Below, piece after piece: positions 32,202 through 40,829 of a stretch of DNA of 64,000 nucleotides. Each line of letters starts with the position of its first letter. The stretch's first letter is position 1. The stretch comes from JAAXIE01 sp965204245 (GTDB lineage Bacteria > Chloroflexota > Dehalococcoidia > Lucifugimonadales > JAAXIE01). Location of the stretch: NCBI GenBank assembly GCA_965204245.1, contig CBDBED010000009.1:248001-312000 (forward strand), written 5' to 3'. Position numbers and translations under genes: made by a program. The notes under the pieces were generated by a model. It was not told the DNA's origin, ran no database searches, and saw only the letters and a program-made list of their open reading frames with translations.

Positions 32202-33097
32202 CAGGAGCCACCTCCCGGCGCGAGGAGGGACAGGAATGAGCTTCGTCCCAGCACCACTCGCAACGACCCGATGGAACCGTCCGCTACTGCATCACCCACA
32301 CCGGCGTCTTCAAGCCGCGCACGTACCAGATGGGACCCCGCTGGTGCCGATATCCCTAGGCCCACCAGCCACTCCGGCGGGCTCACGGACCGCGCCGAGA
32401 TGGCAGAGACATCCGCCTCGTAGATGCTGGCCTCCCGGTTGCCACGGTCCACGCTAACCTTTGCCGTGGTCCCCGGCTCGATCCGTCCTGCGTCGTCGGA
32501 TGGCACCAGCGCGAGGGCCTCTGGAGGGCCGGAAGCTGCAGCCCGCACCAGTGCCACTGACTCACCGGCGCTCACGCGCATTCCCGGCCCGAGACCAAGC
32601 GTCATGATTTCGCCCCCGGTCACACTGACGACGTCCACACTGACATCGGTCCCTCCCTCGTCCGCACTCGCCAGCGCGAGCAGGAGCTTGAGCAGGTCGG
32701 CTGCTGTTTCGCCTTCCTGGCCCACCTGCTGCGCCAGCAACCCGGAGAGCCGGCGCACCTCGGAATCCCCGATCTGCTCCATGGGCGGGCGCACGCGGGC
32801 GATGACCTGGCCTGGCTCGACGGGGTCGCCCACTTCGGCTAGGACCTCCACAACCGTGCCGGACACCGGTGTAGACACGGGGTAGCGTTCGCCGGGGAGG
32901 ACCACCACCGCATCGTAAGAGAGGCTGTGCTCGACGCTGCCAACGGCACCATAAACCAACAGCGCCAAGAACATCACGCCCAGCCCGGCCACCAAGAGCC
33001 ACTCGTGGGGGGCGGTTACCTGCAAGCGATCGTCTAGCGGCTCTTGCCTCTGGCGCCTTGCCAGAGCCTGTTCACGAAACAATCTGTTGATGAACAC
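32201..33097 (-). CDS. NHLP-system secretion protein, HlyD/membrane-fusion type
   Basis: 298 residues. One N-terminal transmembrane helix (EWLLVAGLGVMFLALLVYGAVG, about 32-53), then a biotinyl-lipoyl-like half (VSTPVSGTVVEVLAEVGDPVEPGQVIARV), a short helical part, and a second half around GMRVSAGESVALV. This is the adaptor that normally accompanies the two NHLM ABC proteins. It is the first gene of the export operon, about 430 bp downstream of the shared operator. The bacterium is probably single-membraned, so the adaptor would face the wall. Confidence 0.9.
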   Translation of the reverse strand: MFINRLFREQALARRQRQEPLDDRLQVTAPHEWLLVAGLGVMFLALLVYGAVGSVEHSLSYDAVVVLPGERYPVSTPVSGTVVEVLAEVGDPVEPGQVIARVRPPMEQIGDSEVRRLSGLLAQQVGQEGETAADLLKLLLALASADEGGTDVSVDVVSVTGGEIMTLGLGPGMRVSAGESVALVRAAASGPPEALALVPSDDAGRIEPGTTAKVSVDRGNREASIYEADVSAISARSVSPPEWLVGLGISAPAGSHLVRARLEDAGVGDAVADGSIGSLRVVLGRSSFLSLLAPGGGS

Positions 33098-33523
33098 TGG
33101 GTATAGACCTCTACTTCGTCAGGCAGACGACTTCATCTCACACGTTTCGAGACTGACCGGCGGCGGTCGACTGCCGCTCGGGGTCTCTGGCCCTCCGCAC
33201 TACATCCGGCTTCCATCTCTCGGGTATCCCCGGCAGGTTCGCCCCAGATCAGCCACATCCGTTTTTCGGGGGAGGCAAACTGAACGTGGAGGGGCGATCC
33301 GTTGCCGTATCTGGAGAGGCGCCCCAGACGAGAACAACCGCCAGCGCGGCGCCTAGGAGCCTGCGGAGGAAGGGCCCACGTCATACCGGGCCACCGATGT
33401 TCGGGATGGGGGGACTCGGGAGGCTAACAGGCGTCGTCGCCGGTTCAGGTCGCGTCGGTCGAAAGACGTGCAAAACACCTCCCCTCTTTGGGCAAAGTCA
33501 GTACAATAACGTACCATCTAGAT
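33098..33523. other. Leader region of the export operon
   Basis: About 430 bp between operator and HlyD gene without a supported gene. On the minus strand, around 33385-33265, a frame reads RRLLGAALAVVLVWGASPDT, like a signal peptide, but it has no start codon and a stop follows soon. It may be the wreck of a small secreted protein. Confidence 0.4.
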
Positions 33524-33572
33524 ATGATATTACCGTGACTTATTATTTAGTTTTTCGTGACCTATTGTGATT
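33524..33572 (-). promoter_or_regulatory. GTCACG tandem operator facing the export operon
   Basis: Read on the minus strand: AATCACAATAG, GTCACG (33561-33556), 16 bases, GTCACG (33539-33534), then AATATCAT. Spacing between the two GTCACG is again 22 bp, and flanking bases match the copy at 23329-23377. The element is an inverted duplicate, so both operons are controlled alike. Confidence 0.7.
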
Positions 33573-33593
33573 ATTCGTCGGCACTGCCATAAT
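33565..33593 (+). promoter_or_regulatory. Promoter of the sensor-kinase gene
   Basis: TTGTGA (33565-33570) and CATAAT (33588-33593) with 17-bp spacing, the same pair as before the methyltransferase. The -35 overlaps the outermost TCAC site of the operator, so the regulator may control its own gene. Confidence 0.75.
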
Positions 33594-33637
33594 TTGCCCC
33601 GCTAGGCGCCGAATCCCGGTCGCATCGAGGTGACGAG

Positions 33638-36025
33638 TTGGACCGATCCCACGGGCCGATATCGGAGAGCGAGGCCGCCCTGCGGAATAGGCTCACCCGC
33701 TTGAGCCAAGCCAGTCGGCGCATCAACGAGACCTTGGACTTCGACACGGTGCTCCAGGGCGTCCTCGACTCCGCCCGATCCCTGACGGCGGCGCGCTACG
33801 GCGTGATGACCCTTCTGGATGACGTAGGATGGGTGCAGGACTTTCTGTCCTCCGGGCTGACCGGCGAGGAGTCGGAGCAACTCTGGCTCATGCCGGATGG
33901 GCTGGGCATCTTCAAGTCCCTGACCAACATCACTGAGCCCCTGCGGCTGCCCGATCTTGCGGAGCACGTCCGCGCCTTGGGCTTTGCAGAATTCAGCATC
34001 CCACTGCCGGTAGAGATTTTCCGCTTCATGGCGGCGCCCATGTTCCACCGGGGAGTCCGGGTGGGGCACGTCTTCGTGGGCGACAAGGAGGGCGGCGAGG
34101 AATTCAGCCGGGCCGACGAGGAGACCCTGGTCATGTTTGCCTCCCAGGCGGCGCTGGTGATCGCCAATGCCCGTCGGCACCGGGAGGAGCGGCGGGCCAG
34201 GGCCGATCTGGAGACGCTTATCGACACCTCTCCGGTGGGGGTCGTTGTCCTCGACGCTCTGACGGGAGCCCCGAAGTCCCTCAACCGGGAGGCCCGGAGG
34301 ATCGCAGACAGCCTGCGGGACTCTGGCCAGCCTCCTGAGATGCTCTTGGACGTGATGACCTGCAGACGCGCCGATGGGCGGGAGGTCTCCCTGCGGGAAT
34401 TCCCCATGGCCGAACTGCTCAGCCTGGGGGAGACGCTGCGGGCCGAGGAGATCGTCTTGAAGGTGCCAGACGGACGGAGCATCACGGTACTTCTCAACGC
34501 AACGCCCATCCTCTCGGACGAGGGCAGCGTGGAATCGGTGGTCGTCACCATGCAGGACATGGCCGACGTTGAGGAGATGGAGCGGCTGCGGGCGGAGTTC
34601 CTGGCCATGGTGAGCCACGAACTCAGGGCGCCCTTGGCCTCCATCAAGGGTTCCACCGCAACTGTGCTGGAGTCGCCTACGGACCTGGACCCCGCCGTGG
34701 TTCGCCAGTTCTTCCGCCTCATCGGGGAGCAGGCGGACCTCATGCACGGCCTGGTCTCCGACCTCCTCGACGTGGCCCGCATCGAGACGGGCACACTGAC
34801 GGTCAGTCCCGAACCGGCGGAGGCTGCCGCGCTGGTGGAGCGTGCGAGGAGTGCTTTCACCAGCGCCGGGGGCAGGAGCAACCTTGCCATCGAAGTCGAG
34901 TCTGCTCTTCCCCTGGTCATGGCGGACCGGAGGCGCATCGTGCAGGTGCTGGTCAACCTGCTCACCAACGCCGCGCGCCACTCCTCCGGGTCGTCCGTCA
35001 TCAGGGTGAACGCCGTGCGGAAAGAGCTTCATGTCGCGTTCTCGGTGGCCGACGAGGGACGGGGCATTCCGGCGGAGAGTCTGCCCCACCTGTTCCGTAA
35101 GTTCTCAAGGGTGCAATCCGAAGAGCAGGGAGGAGACACGGGCTTGGGCCTTGCCATCTGCAAGGGGATAGTGGAGGCCCACGGGGGACGCATCTGGGCC
35201 GAGAGCGACGGGCCAGGCCTCGGCGCCCGCTTCACCTTCATACTGCCCACGGTGGGAGAGGCCGGGAGCGCAACGGCAGGTTCCAGCCCGTCGTTCTCGA
35301 CGCGCTCCCCGCGGCCCGGACGTAGAGAACGGGTGCGAGTGCTGGCGGTGGACGACGACCCCAAGGACCTCCGCTACGTCCAGGACACACTCATCGCGGG
35401 GGGCTACGTGCCGGTGGTGACCGGGGACCCGAAGGAGACCCTACGCCTCGTGGCAGAGGAGAGGCCTCAGTTGGTGCTGCTGGACCTGATGCTTCCGGGA
35501 ATGGACGGCATCGACTTGATGAAGGAGATTCTGGATGTGGCTGACCTTCCGGTCATATTCCTCTCCGCCTATGGCCGGGACGACCTCATCGCCACCGCCT
35601 TCGGCATGGGCGCCGTCGATTACGTCGTCAAGCCCTTCTCGCCGACGGAGTTGACGGCGAGGATCGCGGCGGCCCTCCGCCGGCGGGAGGTTTCCGAACC
35701 GTTAGCGCCGTACGTACTGGGGGACCTGACTATTGACTACGCCGGGCGTGGGGTGACCCTTGCTGGTCGGCCGGTGCACCTGCTCCCGATGGAGTACCGG
35801 ATGCTAGTCGAGCTCTCAGCTGGCGCCGGACGGGTGCTCACCTACGAGCACCTCCTGGACCGTGTGTGGAGGGAGAGAAGCGGTGACGACCTGCGTCCCA
35901 TGCGCACCATCGTGCGAAAGCTTCGGCAAAAGCTGGGCGACGACGCGGCCAACCCCACGTACATCTTCACCGAGCCCCGTGTCGGCTACCGGATGGCAAG
36001 AGGGGAGGCAGTTGGCGAACAATGA
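33638..36025 (+). CDS. Fused sensor histidine kinase/response regulator with OmpR-type DNA-binding domain
   Basis: 795 residues, no membrane helix, so a cytoplasmic sensor. In order: GAF domain (about 30-180), PAS-like domain (about 190-310), HisKA with the phospho-acceptor His327 in MVSHELRAPL, HATPase with LLTNAARH, DEGRGIP and GLGLAI, receiver with Asp616 in LLDLMLPGMDG and Lys in VVKPFSP, and a C-terminal winged helix (about 690-790, ending FTEPRVGYRM). A complete two-component pathway in one chain that can bind DNA is unusual. TTG start, with CGAGGTGAC upstream, is conserved with the methyltransferase gene. Position beside the GTCACG array makes it the obvious candidate regulator of the RiPP cluster. 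Confidence 0.92.
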   Translation: MDRSHGPISESEAALRNRLTRLSQASRRINETLDFDTVLQGVLDSARSLTAARYGVMTLLDDVGWVQDFLSSGLTGEESEQLWLMPDGLGIFKSLTNITEPLRLPDLAEHVRALGFAEFSIPLPVEIFRFMAAPMFHRGVRVGHVFVGDKEGGEEFSRADEETLVMFASQAALVIANARRHREERRARADLETLIDTSPVGVVVLDALTGAPKSLNREARRIADSLRDSGQPPEMLLDVMTCRRADGREVSLREFPMAELLSLGETLRAEEIVLKVPDGRSITVLLNATPILSDEGSVESVVVTMQDMADVEEMERLRAEFLAMVSHELRAPLASIKGSTATVLESPTDLDPAVVRQFFRLIGEQADLMHGLVSDLLDVARIETGTLTVSPEPAEAAALVERARSAFTSAGGRSNLAIEVESALPLVMADRRRIVQVLVNLLTNAARHSSGSSVIRVNAVRKELHVAFSVADEGRGIPAESLPHLFRKFSRVQSEEQGGDTGLGLAICKGIVEAHGGRIWAESDGPGLGARFTFILPTVGEAGSATAGSSPSFSTRSPRPGRRERVRVLAVDDDPKDLRYVQDTLIAGGYVPVVTGDPKETLRLVAEERPQLVLLDLMLPGMDGIDLMKEILDVADLPVIFLSAYGRDDLIATAFGMGAVDYVVKPFSPTELTARIAAALRRREVSEPLAPYVLGDLTIDYAGRGVTLAGRPVHLLPMEYRMLVELSAGAGRVLTYEHLLDRVWRERSGDDLRPMRTIVRKLRQKLGDDAANPTYIFTEPRVGYRMARGEAVGEQ

Positions 36026-36147
36026 AGCCTAGGCGCCCTCCTCAAGACCTAAAGTAAGATCCGATACGGCTCACGAGCCTCTTCTCCGTCAGGCGCTGGC
36101 TTTGGAGCAGGGGCCACGGTTGGGGAACCCATGAATATCCTTCCTTC

Positions 36148-36483
36148 TCAATAGTGGACTTCCGGGAACTCAACGCTCAGTCTGTCTTTATATGCACGTT
36201 CCAAGGTCTCAAGCGCATCTCTTATCCTCGGATCGTCCGTGGAATGGGCACCATAGACCGCATCCCTGAAGGCATCCGCGACTGACTCGCACTCGTGATC
36301 GCCTGACCAGATAGCCCACGGAGGCCAGGGCCCACGACTTGAGTTTAGGTACCATGGAGGCGGAGGGTAGTGGGCATCAAGCAGGCAGTCCACGGCAAGG
36401 TCTCTTGCCCGGTCAACGTCCATCTGCTTGCAGGACAGCAGTAGGAACAAGGACAGGAATATCCACAGAAGGATCATTTGCAT
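36148..36483 (-). CDS. Small lipoprotein, 111 residues
   Basis: Hydrophobic signal MQMILLWIFLSLFLLLSC with the lipobox LLSC, then a mature part with one Cys pair (DCLLD, DHECES) and helical end (RIRDALETLERAYKDRLSVEF). Unknown family. Its ATG lies within the last codons of the preceding small gene, so the two are probably coupled. Confidence 0.65.
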   Translation of the reverse strand: MQMILLWIFLSLFLLLSCKQMDVDRARDLAVDCLLDAHYPPPPWYLNSSRGPWPPWAIWSGDHECESVADAFRDAVYGAHSTDDPRIRDALETLERAYKDRLSVEFPEVHY

Positions 36484-36686
36484 CTGGTATCAAGCAGTAT
36501 GGAATATTGTCCATCTCCTATCGGGTCCATGGCGACGGAGACGCATTCCTCATCTGGATCACTCATGGGACTTGGAATGCTCCCCTTGAAGAAAAAGTGT
36601 TCAGGGCCGGTATCCCTCCAGTCCGACTCATTAGGTGTATATCCGGCGCGGCGGGTCTTCGGAACCATCCTATCGGGTGTCAACAT
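36474..36686 (-). CDS. Small unknown protein, possibly the frameshifted second half of a membrane protein
   Basis: 70 residues, ending with DPDEECVSVAMDPIGDGQYS and a Cys. It has no ribosome binding site of its own. Its beginning overlaps by 17 bp the end of a 32-residue transmembrane frame that does have a strong site. Membrane anchor plus this soluble part would make one sensible small protein if the frames were joined, so a single-base change or recoding is possible. Confidence 0.45.
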   Translation of the reverse strand: MLTPDRMVPKTRRAGYTPNESDWRDTGPEHFFFKGSIPSPMSDPDEECVSVAMDPIGDGQYSILLDTRCK

Positions 36687-36768
36687 ATATCTGAATTCCC
36701 AAGGCTACCAAGCCAACCAGCACAGCAAGCAGGACACAGGCGATGCAAGCCATTACCTTCACTAACAT
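36670..36768 (-). CDS. Small transmembrane peptide, 32 residues
   Basis: AAGGAGGCGGGCCA precedes ATG. The frame reads MLVKVMACIACVLLAVLVGL and continues hydrophobic to IYVDTR, then TAG. One membrane helix. It is the first of three overlapping small frames on this strand; whether it is a gene of its own or the anchor of the next frame cannot be settled by eye. Confidence 0.5.
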   Translation of the reverse strand: MLVKVMACIACVLLAVLVGLVALGIQIYVDTR

Positions 36769-36868
36769 TGGCCCGCCTCCTTAGTTATTGATGGCACACA
36801 TACCGGACTGCCTCCATCAGTGGAGTCATTCCCAAGTCGGCCGTCCACAGTGTAGATTACGCATACAC

Positions 36869-39622
36869 ATGAGACACACCGGCGTTTACTTAGTCGCCTT
36901 GTCTGTGGCCCTCACAATGACCATGGCGGTCGCATGCAGTCTCGCCACAACGGGGACAGGTAACGAAGACTCGCGCCGGGAGGACGGCGTATCGAGTCTG
37001 GGAGCCACTGGCGAGCTGATCCCTCCTCCCCTGCGCCTAGCCAGCGGCCCCACCACTTTCGTCTCCGTCAGCGCAGGCCATACCCATACCTGCGCCGTGG
37101 AGAGCGATGGTTCCGTGGCCTGCTGGGGGGATACGCCCTTGGTCTCGTGGTTTCCGGCGGACGACTTTTCCTCTGTCAGTGCGGGGCGGTCGCACACTTG
37201 CGGTGTGAAGGCCGATGGGGCCGTTGCCTGTTGGGGCGATGACCGGTTCGGCAAAGCAACGCCTCCTGCCGGTGAATTCCTCTCGGTCAGCTCTGGGGCC
37301 GAGTACACCTGCGGAGTGAAAACGGACGGCGCCGTAGCCTGTTGGGGTTCAGGCGATGACTCCCTGTCTCAGGAAGAGATTGGAGAGATTGGCCTCGATC
37401 ACGACAGACTCCAGGCGCTTCTGCGCTCCAAGGTGGCCGGACAGGTCACCCCGCCTGAGGGGGCCTTCTCCGCGGTAAGCTCGGCGGCACTGCATACCTG
37501 CGGTGTGAAGACGGATGGCTCGGTGGCCTGCTGGGGCTCCAACACCGATTTGCGGGGCGAATTCCTGGGCCAGTCCATGCCTCCCGCAGGGACCTTCACG
37601 TCCGTCAGTACCGGGTGGTGGCATACCTGTGGGGTCAGCACCAGCGGTGCCGTCTCGTGCTGGGGAGATGACGAGCATGGCCAGGCGTCGCCTCCTGAAG
37701 GGACCTTTGCTTCTGTTACCGCTCGTGGGCAGCATACATGCGCCATTAGGTCCGACGACTCCTCCGTTGTGTGCTGGGGTGCATACACCGACACGCGGGG
37801 CAAGTCCTTGGGCCAAATCGCGCCGCCACCAGGGCAATTCACCTCCATCAGCGCCGGATGGTCCCATATGTGCGGGGTAAAGACGAACGGCGCCATAGCA
37901 TGCTCAGGCCGGGACAACTATGGCGAGGCCATACCCCCAGCCTTGGGTTACACGTCCGTCAGTGCCGGTCCGGCCCATGCCTGCGGCGTGAAACCCGATG
38001 GGTCCCTCGCCTGCTGGGGGGGTGGTGACGCGACCGTGCCACCGGAGGGCGAGTTCAGAACTGTCAGTGCCGGCCACTCGCACACATGCGGGGTAAAGAG
38101 CGACGGCACAGCCCGGTGCTGGGGCGACAACGACTACGGACAGTCCACTCTGCCGTCGGAAAGGTTCGCATCGGTAAGCGCTGCCGGAGTCTACACCTGC
38201 GGGCTTAAGACCGACGGCGCCGTCGTCTGCTGGGGCGACATGTCTGCCGTTGGCAAGCCACCCGAAGGAAGCTTCGTCTCCCTCAGCTTAGGCACGCAAC
38301 ACGCCTGCGGGGTCAGGACCGATGGCGCCGTCGCCTGTTGGGGTTCGGACAGATGGGGTCAGGCTACCGCACCTGCGGGAGAATTCACCTCCGTTAGCGT
38401 AGGAGCATTTCGTCATACCTGCGGAGTCAGGACCGACGGGGCCGTTGAGTGTTGGGGCGGGAACAACTGGGGCCAATCCGAACCGCCCGATGGGGTATTC
38501 GGGTCCGTCAGTGCCGGGGCGCGACATACCTGCGGGCTGACCTCTGAAGGTTTGGTGCTCTGCTGGGGCTCGAATGAGAGCTATGGGGGGGATCCGGTCG
38601 GGCAGTCCACCGCTCCTGATGGAAACTTCTCATCCATAAGTGCTGGAATGTACCACACCTGCGGGGTCAGGACGGATGGGACTGTTGAATGCTGGGGTTT
38701 GAACGACTGGGGCCAATCGGACCCGCCCGGTGGGACATTCAGGTCCGTCAGTTCAGGCGACGTCCTTACATGCGGGCTAAAGACCGATGGGTCCGTGGCC
38801 TGCTGGGGCAGCCAGGACTGGGAATACCTGAAGCCCCCTCCAGGACTATTCGCCTCCGTCAGCGTAGCTGGCATTGCCGCCTGCGGGACAAGGCCCAACG
38901 GCATCGTCCTGTGCTGGGGAGAGGACCGCTCCGGCCAAGGCATGCCCCCGTCGGATTCGAGCCTCCGCTTCTCGTCCATCAGCGCCGGGGGTAGGCATAG
39001 CTGCGGGGTGACTGCCGAGGGATCGGCCCTCTGCTGGGGTTCCAATACCCTCAATTATGGTCAAATCGCGGGGCAGGCGACTGCCCCTGCTGGGAGTTTC
39101 GTGTCGGTGAGCGCCGGGGCCTTTCATTCGTGTGGCGTGAAGACCGATGGTTCCGTCGCCTGCTGGGGATCAAATGTGGATTACGCGGCGCGGGTTACTC
39201 ATGGGCAGGCTGATCCACCGGAAGGGGAGTTCGTCTCCGTCAGCGCCGGAGAGTACCACACGTGCGGACTGAAGACCGACGGCTCCATCGCTTGCTGGGG
39301 GAACAATGAACATGGACAGGCGACCCCGCCGCCGGGTGAGTTCAAGTCGGTCACTGCCGGAACCAACAGCACGTGCGGGATAAGGCGTGACGGGGCTGCC
39401 GTATGCTGGGGTCAATACACGCCTGAGCCCGGTGCTTATATCGTCGGCAATAGCGTCCCGCCCGTGGGTTCCTTCTCCTCAGTCAGCGCGGGAGACGGTT
39501 ATGGGTGCGGTGTGATGTGGCCCGAGACCCACCTGGTCTGCTGGGGCTGGGAGCACCATCGCCGGAGTGGGAGCATGAGCCCCCCTGGCGTCTACTGGGA
39601 CCAAGCCACCCTGCAACAGTAA
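36869..39622 (+). CDS. Lipoprotein with about 20 RCC1-like beta-propeller repeats
   Basis: 917 residues from ATG 36869. The signal ends in AVAC (lipobox). The rest is a series of units of about 37-50 residues of the form SVSAGxxHTCGVKTDGxVACWGxNxxGQxxPPxGxF, typical of bacterial RCC1-type repeats that fold into seven-bladed propellers; about 20 units would give roughly three propellers. Each unit has two Cys, which is frequent in secreted members and suggests disulfides. Role unknown; adhesion or ligand binding at the surface is plausible. A close paralogue lies at 43976. Confidence 0.85.
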   Translation: MRHTGVYLVALSVALTMTMAVACSLATTGTGNEDSRREDGVSSLGATGELIPPPLRLASGPTTFVSVSAGHTHTCAVESDGSVACWGDTPLVSWFPADDFSSVSAGRSHTCGVKADGAVACWGDDRFGKATPPAGEFLSVSSGAEYTCGVKTDGAVACWGSGDDSLSQEEIGEIGLDHDRLQALLRSKVAGQVTPPEGAFSAVSSAALHTCGVKTDGSVACWGSNTDLRGEFLGQSMPPAGTFTSVSTGWWHTCGVSTSGAVSCWGDDEHGQASPPEGTFASVTARGQHTCAIRSDDSSVVCWGAYTDTRGKSLGQIAPPPGQFTSISAGWSHMCGVKTNGAIACSGRDNYGEAIPPALGYTSVSAGPAHACGVKPDGSLACWGGGDATVPPEGEFRTVSAGHSHTCGVKSDGTARCWGDNDYGQSTLPSERFASVSAAGVYTCGLKTDGAVVCWGDMSAVGKPPEGSFVSLSLGTQHACGVRTDGAVACWGSDRWGQATAPAGEFTSVSVGAFRHTCGVRTDGAVECWGGNNWGQSEPPDGVFGSVSAGARHTCGLTSEGLVLCWGSNESYGGDPVGQSTAPDGNFSSISAGMYHTCGVRTDGTVECWGLNDWGQSDPPGGTFRSVSSGDVLTCGLKTDGSVACWGSQDWEYLKPPPGLFASVSVAGIAACGTRPNGIVLCWGEDRSGQGMPPSDSSLRFSSISAGGRHSCGVTAEGSALCWGSNTLNYGQIAGQATAPAGSFVSVSAGAFHSCGVKTDGSVACWGSNVDYAARVTHGQADPPEGEFVSVSAGEYHTCGLKTDGSIACWGNNEHGQATPPPGEFKSVTAGTNSTCGIRRDGAAVCWGQYTPEPGAYIVGNSVPPVGSFSSVSAGDGYGCGVMWPETHLVCWGWEHHRRSGSMSPPGVYWDQATLQQ

Positions 39623-39628
39623 GATGCA

Positions 39629-39810
39629 ATGAGATTGATCGAGAGCCGTGGGCTGGGGACGCGGGTAGGCATCGTGGCTTTTGCCGGGTTTGCGCAAGTC
39701 ATCGTAGCCCCCACAACTGACAGGGAGGCCCTCAAGGAAGCGGTGGAAAATCTGACCATGGCCTGAAGGACCGAGGTAGGTAGCGCCATCGCCCTGTCCC
39801 CGGAAGCTCT
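39629..39810 (+). pseudogene. Fragment of a von Willebrand A-domain protein
   Basis: The frame reads RVGIVAFAGFAQVIVAPTTD and REALKEAVENLTMA, then TGA (39764-39766), and continues as RTEVGSAIALSPEAL. This is the middle of a BatA/BatB-type VWA domain (IGIVAFAGSA, TTDREAL, then T-x-G-x-AI). Start, end and one codon are lost, so it is a remnant. Confidence 0.7.
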
Positions 39811-39969
39811 TCCAAGCAACCCGCAGTCTCGTCCGTCCGAATATTACCGAGTGCCGTGGAAGAAGACAACGCCTGCTGTCCTTCCTTGCGGACGCGCCGG
39901 AGTTGCCGTATTTGATCAATGGGTTGTCTGAGAAGTACAGTTTGGAGCTAACGGCTGGGGAGGTCGACC

Positions 39970-40725
39970 ATGAATACGAAACTGACGCCGGACGAGGTTG
40001 GGCAATACCTGCGCCGGTTGTATGACAGGGCGCCTCATCAGGACAAGATGTTTACCGTCCACCTCTTCGGCGTACAGTACGGACAGCAACTAAAGACTGA
40101 ACGCATCACGGCCAAGGCCATCATCGAGCGGGGTCAGCTTCCCAGGTTTGGTGTGGCACTGAACGCTGGCATGAAGTTGAGCGGGTTCGTGGAACTCACC
40201 CTCGCAGGGAAGCAGTATCTCGCTGACTTGCTTCCTCCGCCTGACTTTGCAGACATAGGGAGCATTATTCTTGAGAAGCTACGTGATGTTGCCGCAAAGC
40301 GTGGCCTCATCCACTACTCGGAGATCAACTCACTGGTCAACCTTGCTCCCCATTCCCCCGATCTGGCGCAACTCCTGGGGAAGGTCAGCAGGGCTGACCA
40401 TCAGGCGGGTAGACCCCTTCTCTCTGCGATTGTCGTCAGACAGAGTAATGGACGGCCCGGTGAAGGGTTCTTCAGGATGGCACGGCATATCGGCGCGTTT
40501 CGAGGGGACGACGATGAGGACTTCTGGATGAATGAGGTCCAGCGAGTCTACGACTACTGGTCCGAAGCACCCGGACACAGGAACCGCATGGCAGATTATC
40601 CCAGCGATACTCAATTTGGCGATTATGAGGTTGCCGATGAGCCACCGGACGCAACCAGAAGGGAACACGGGCGGCTGGGAGGATGGTGGAGCAGAACGAT
40701 CGCCGCGTTCAAAAGGCTAGCTTAA
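39970..40725 (+). CDS. Unknown protein, 251 residues, possibly nuclease-system related
   Basis: GAGG six bases before the ATG. The N-terminal part has FTVHLFGVQYGQQLKTERIT, the middle a helical segment (GSIILEKLRDVAAKRGLIHYSEIN) and the motif RPLLSAIVVRQSNGRPGEGFF. A similar LLSAxVV-x3-GxPGxGF motif occurs, as I recall, in bacterial proteins linked to HNH endonucleases and defence, but I cannot name the family. The C-terminus is acidic then basic (GGWWSRTIAAFKRLA). It is soluble and stands alone among lipoprotein genes. Confidence 0.6.
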   Translation: MNTKLTPDEVGQYLRRLYDRAPHQDKMFTVHLFGVQYGQQLKTERITAKAIIERGQLPRFGVALNAGMKLSGFVELTLAGKQYLADLLPPPDFADIGSIILEKLRDVAAKRGLIHYSEINSLVNLAPHSPDLAQLLGKVSRADHQAGRPLLSAIVVRQSNGRPGEGFFRMARHIGAFRGDDDEDFWMNEVQRVYDYWSEAPGHRNRMADYPSDTQFGDYEVADEPPDATRREHGRLGGWWSRTIAAFKRLA

Positions 40726-40829
40726 ATAGGAGGCAGGGGTGGCAACCGGAGATGCAGCCGCAGTCTACAGGCAGGCTGTGTCAGATACTGCCCTCGCAGC
40801 CTATTGTGTTGTTGAAAGGCTAACACGCA

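Noticed and set aside
33265..33385. Minus-strand frame with a signal-peptide-like segment RRLLGAALAVVLVWGA before the HlyD gene
   Set aside because: No ATG, GTG or TTG between the upstream stop and the hydrophobic stretch, and the frame ends soon after. Kept only as a possible remnant.
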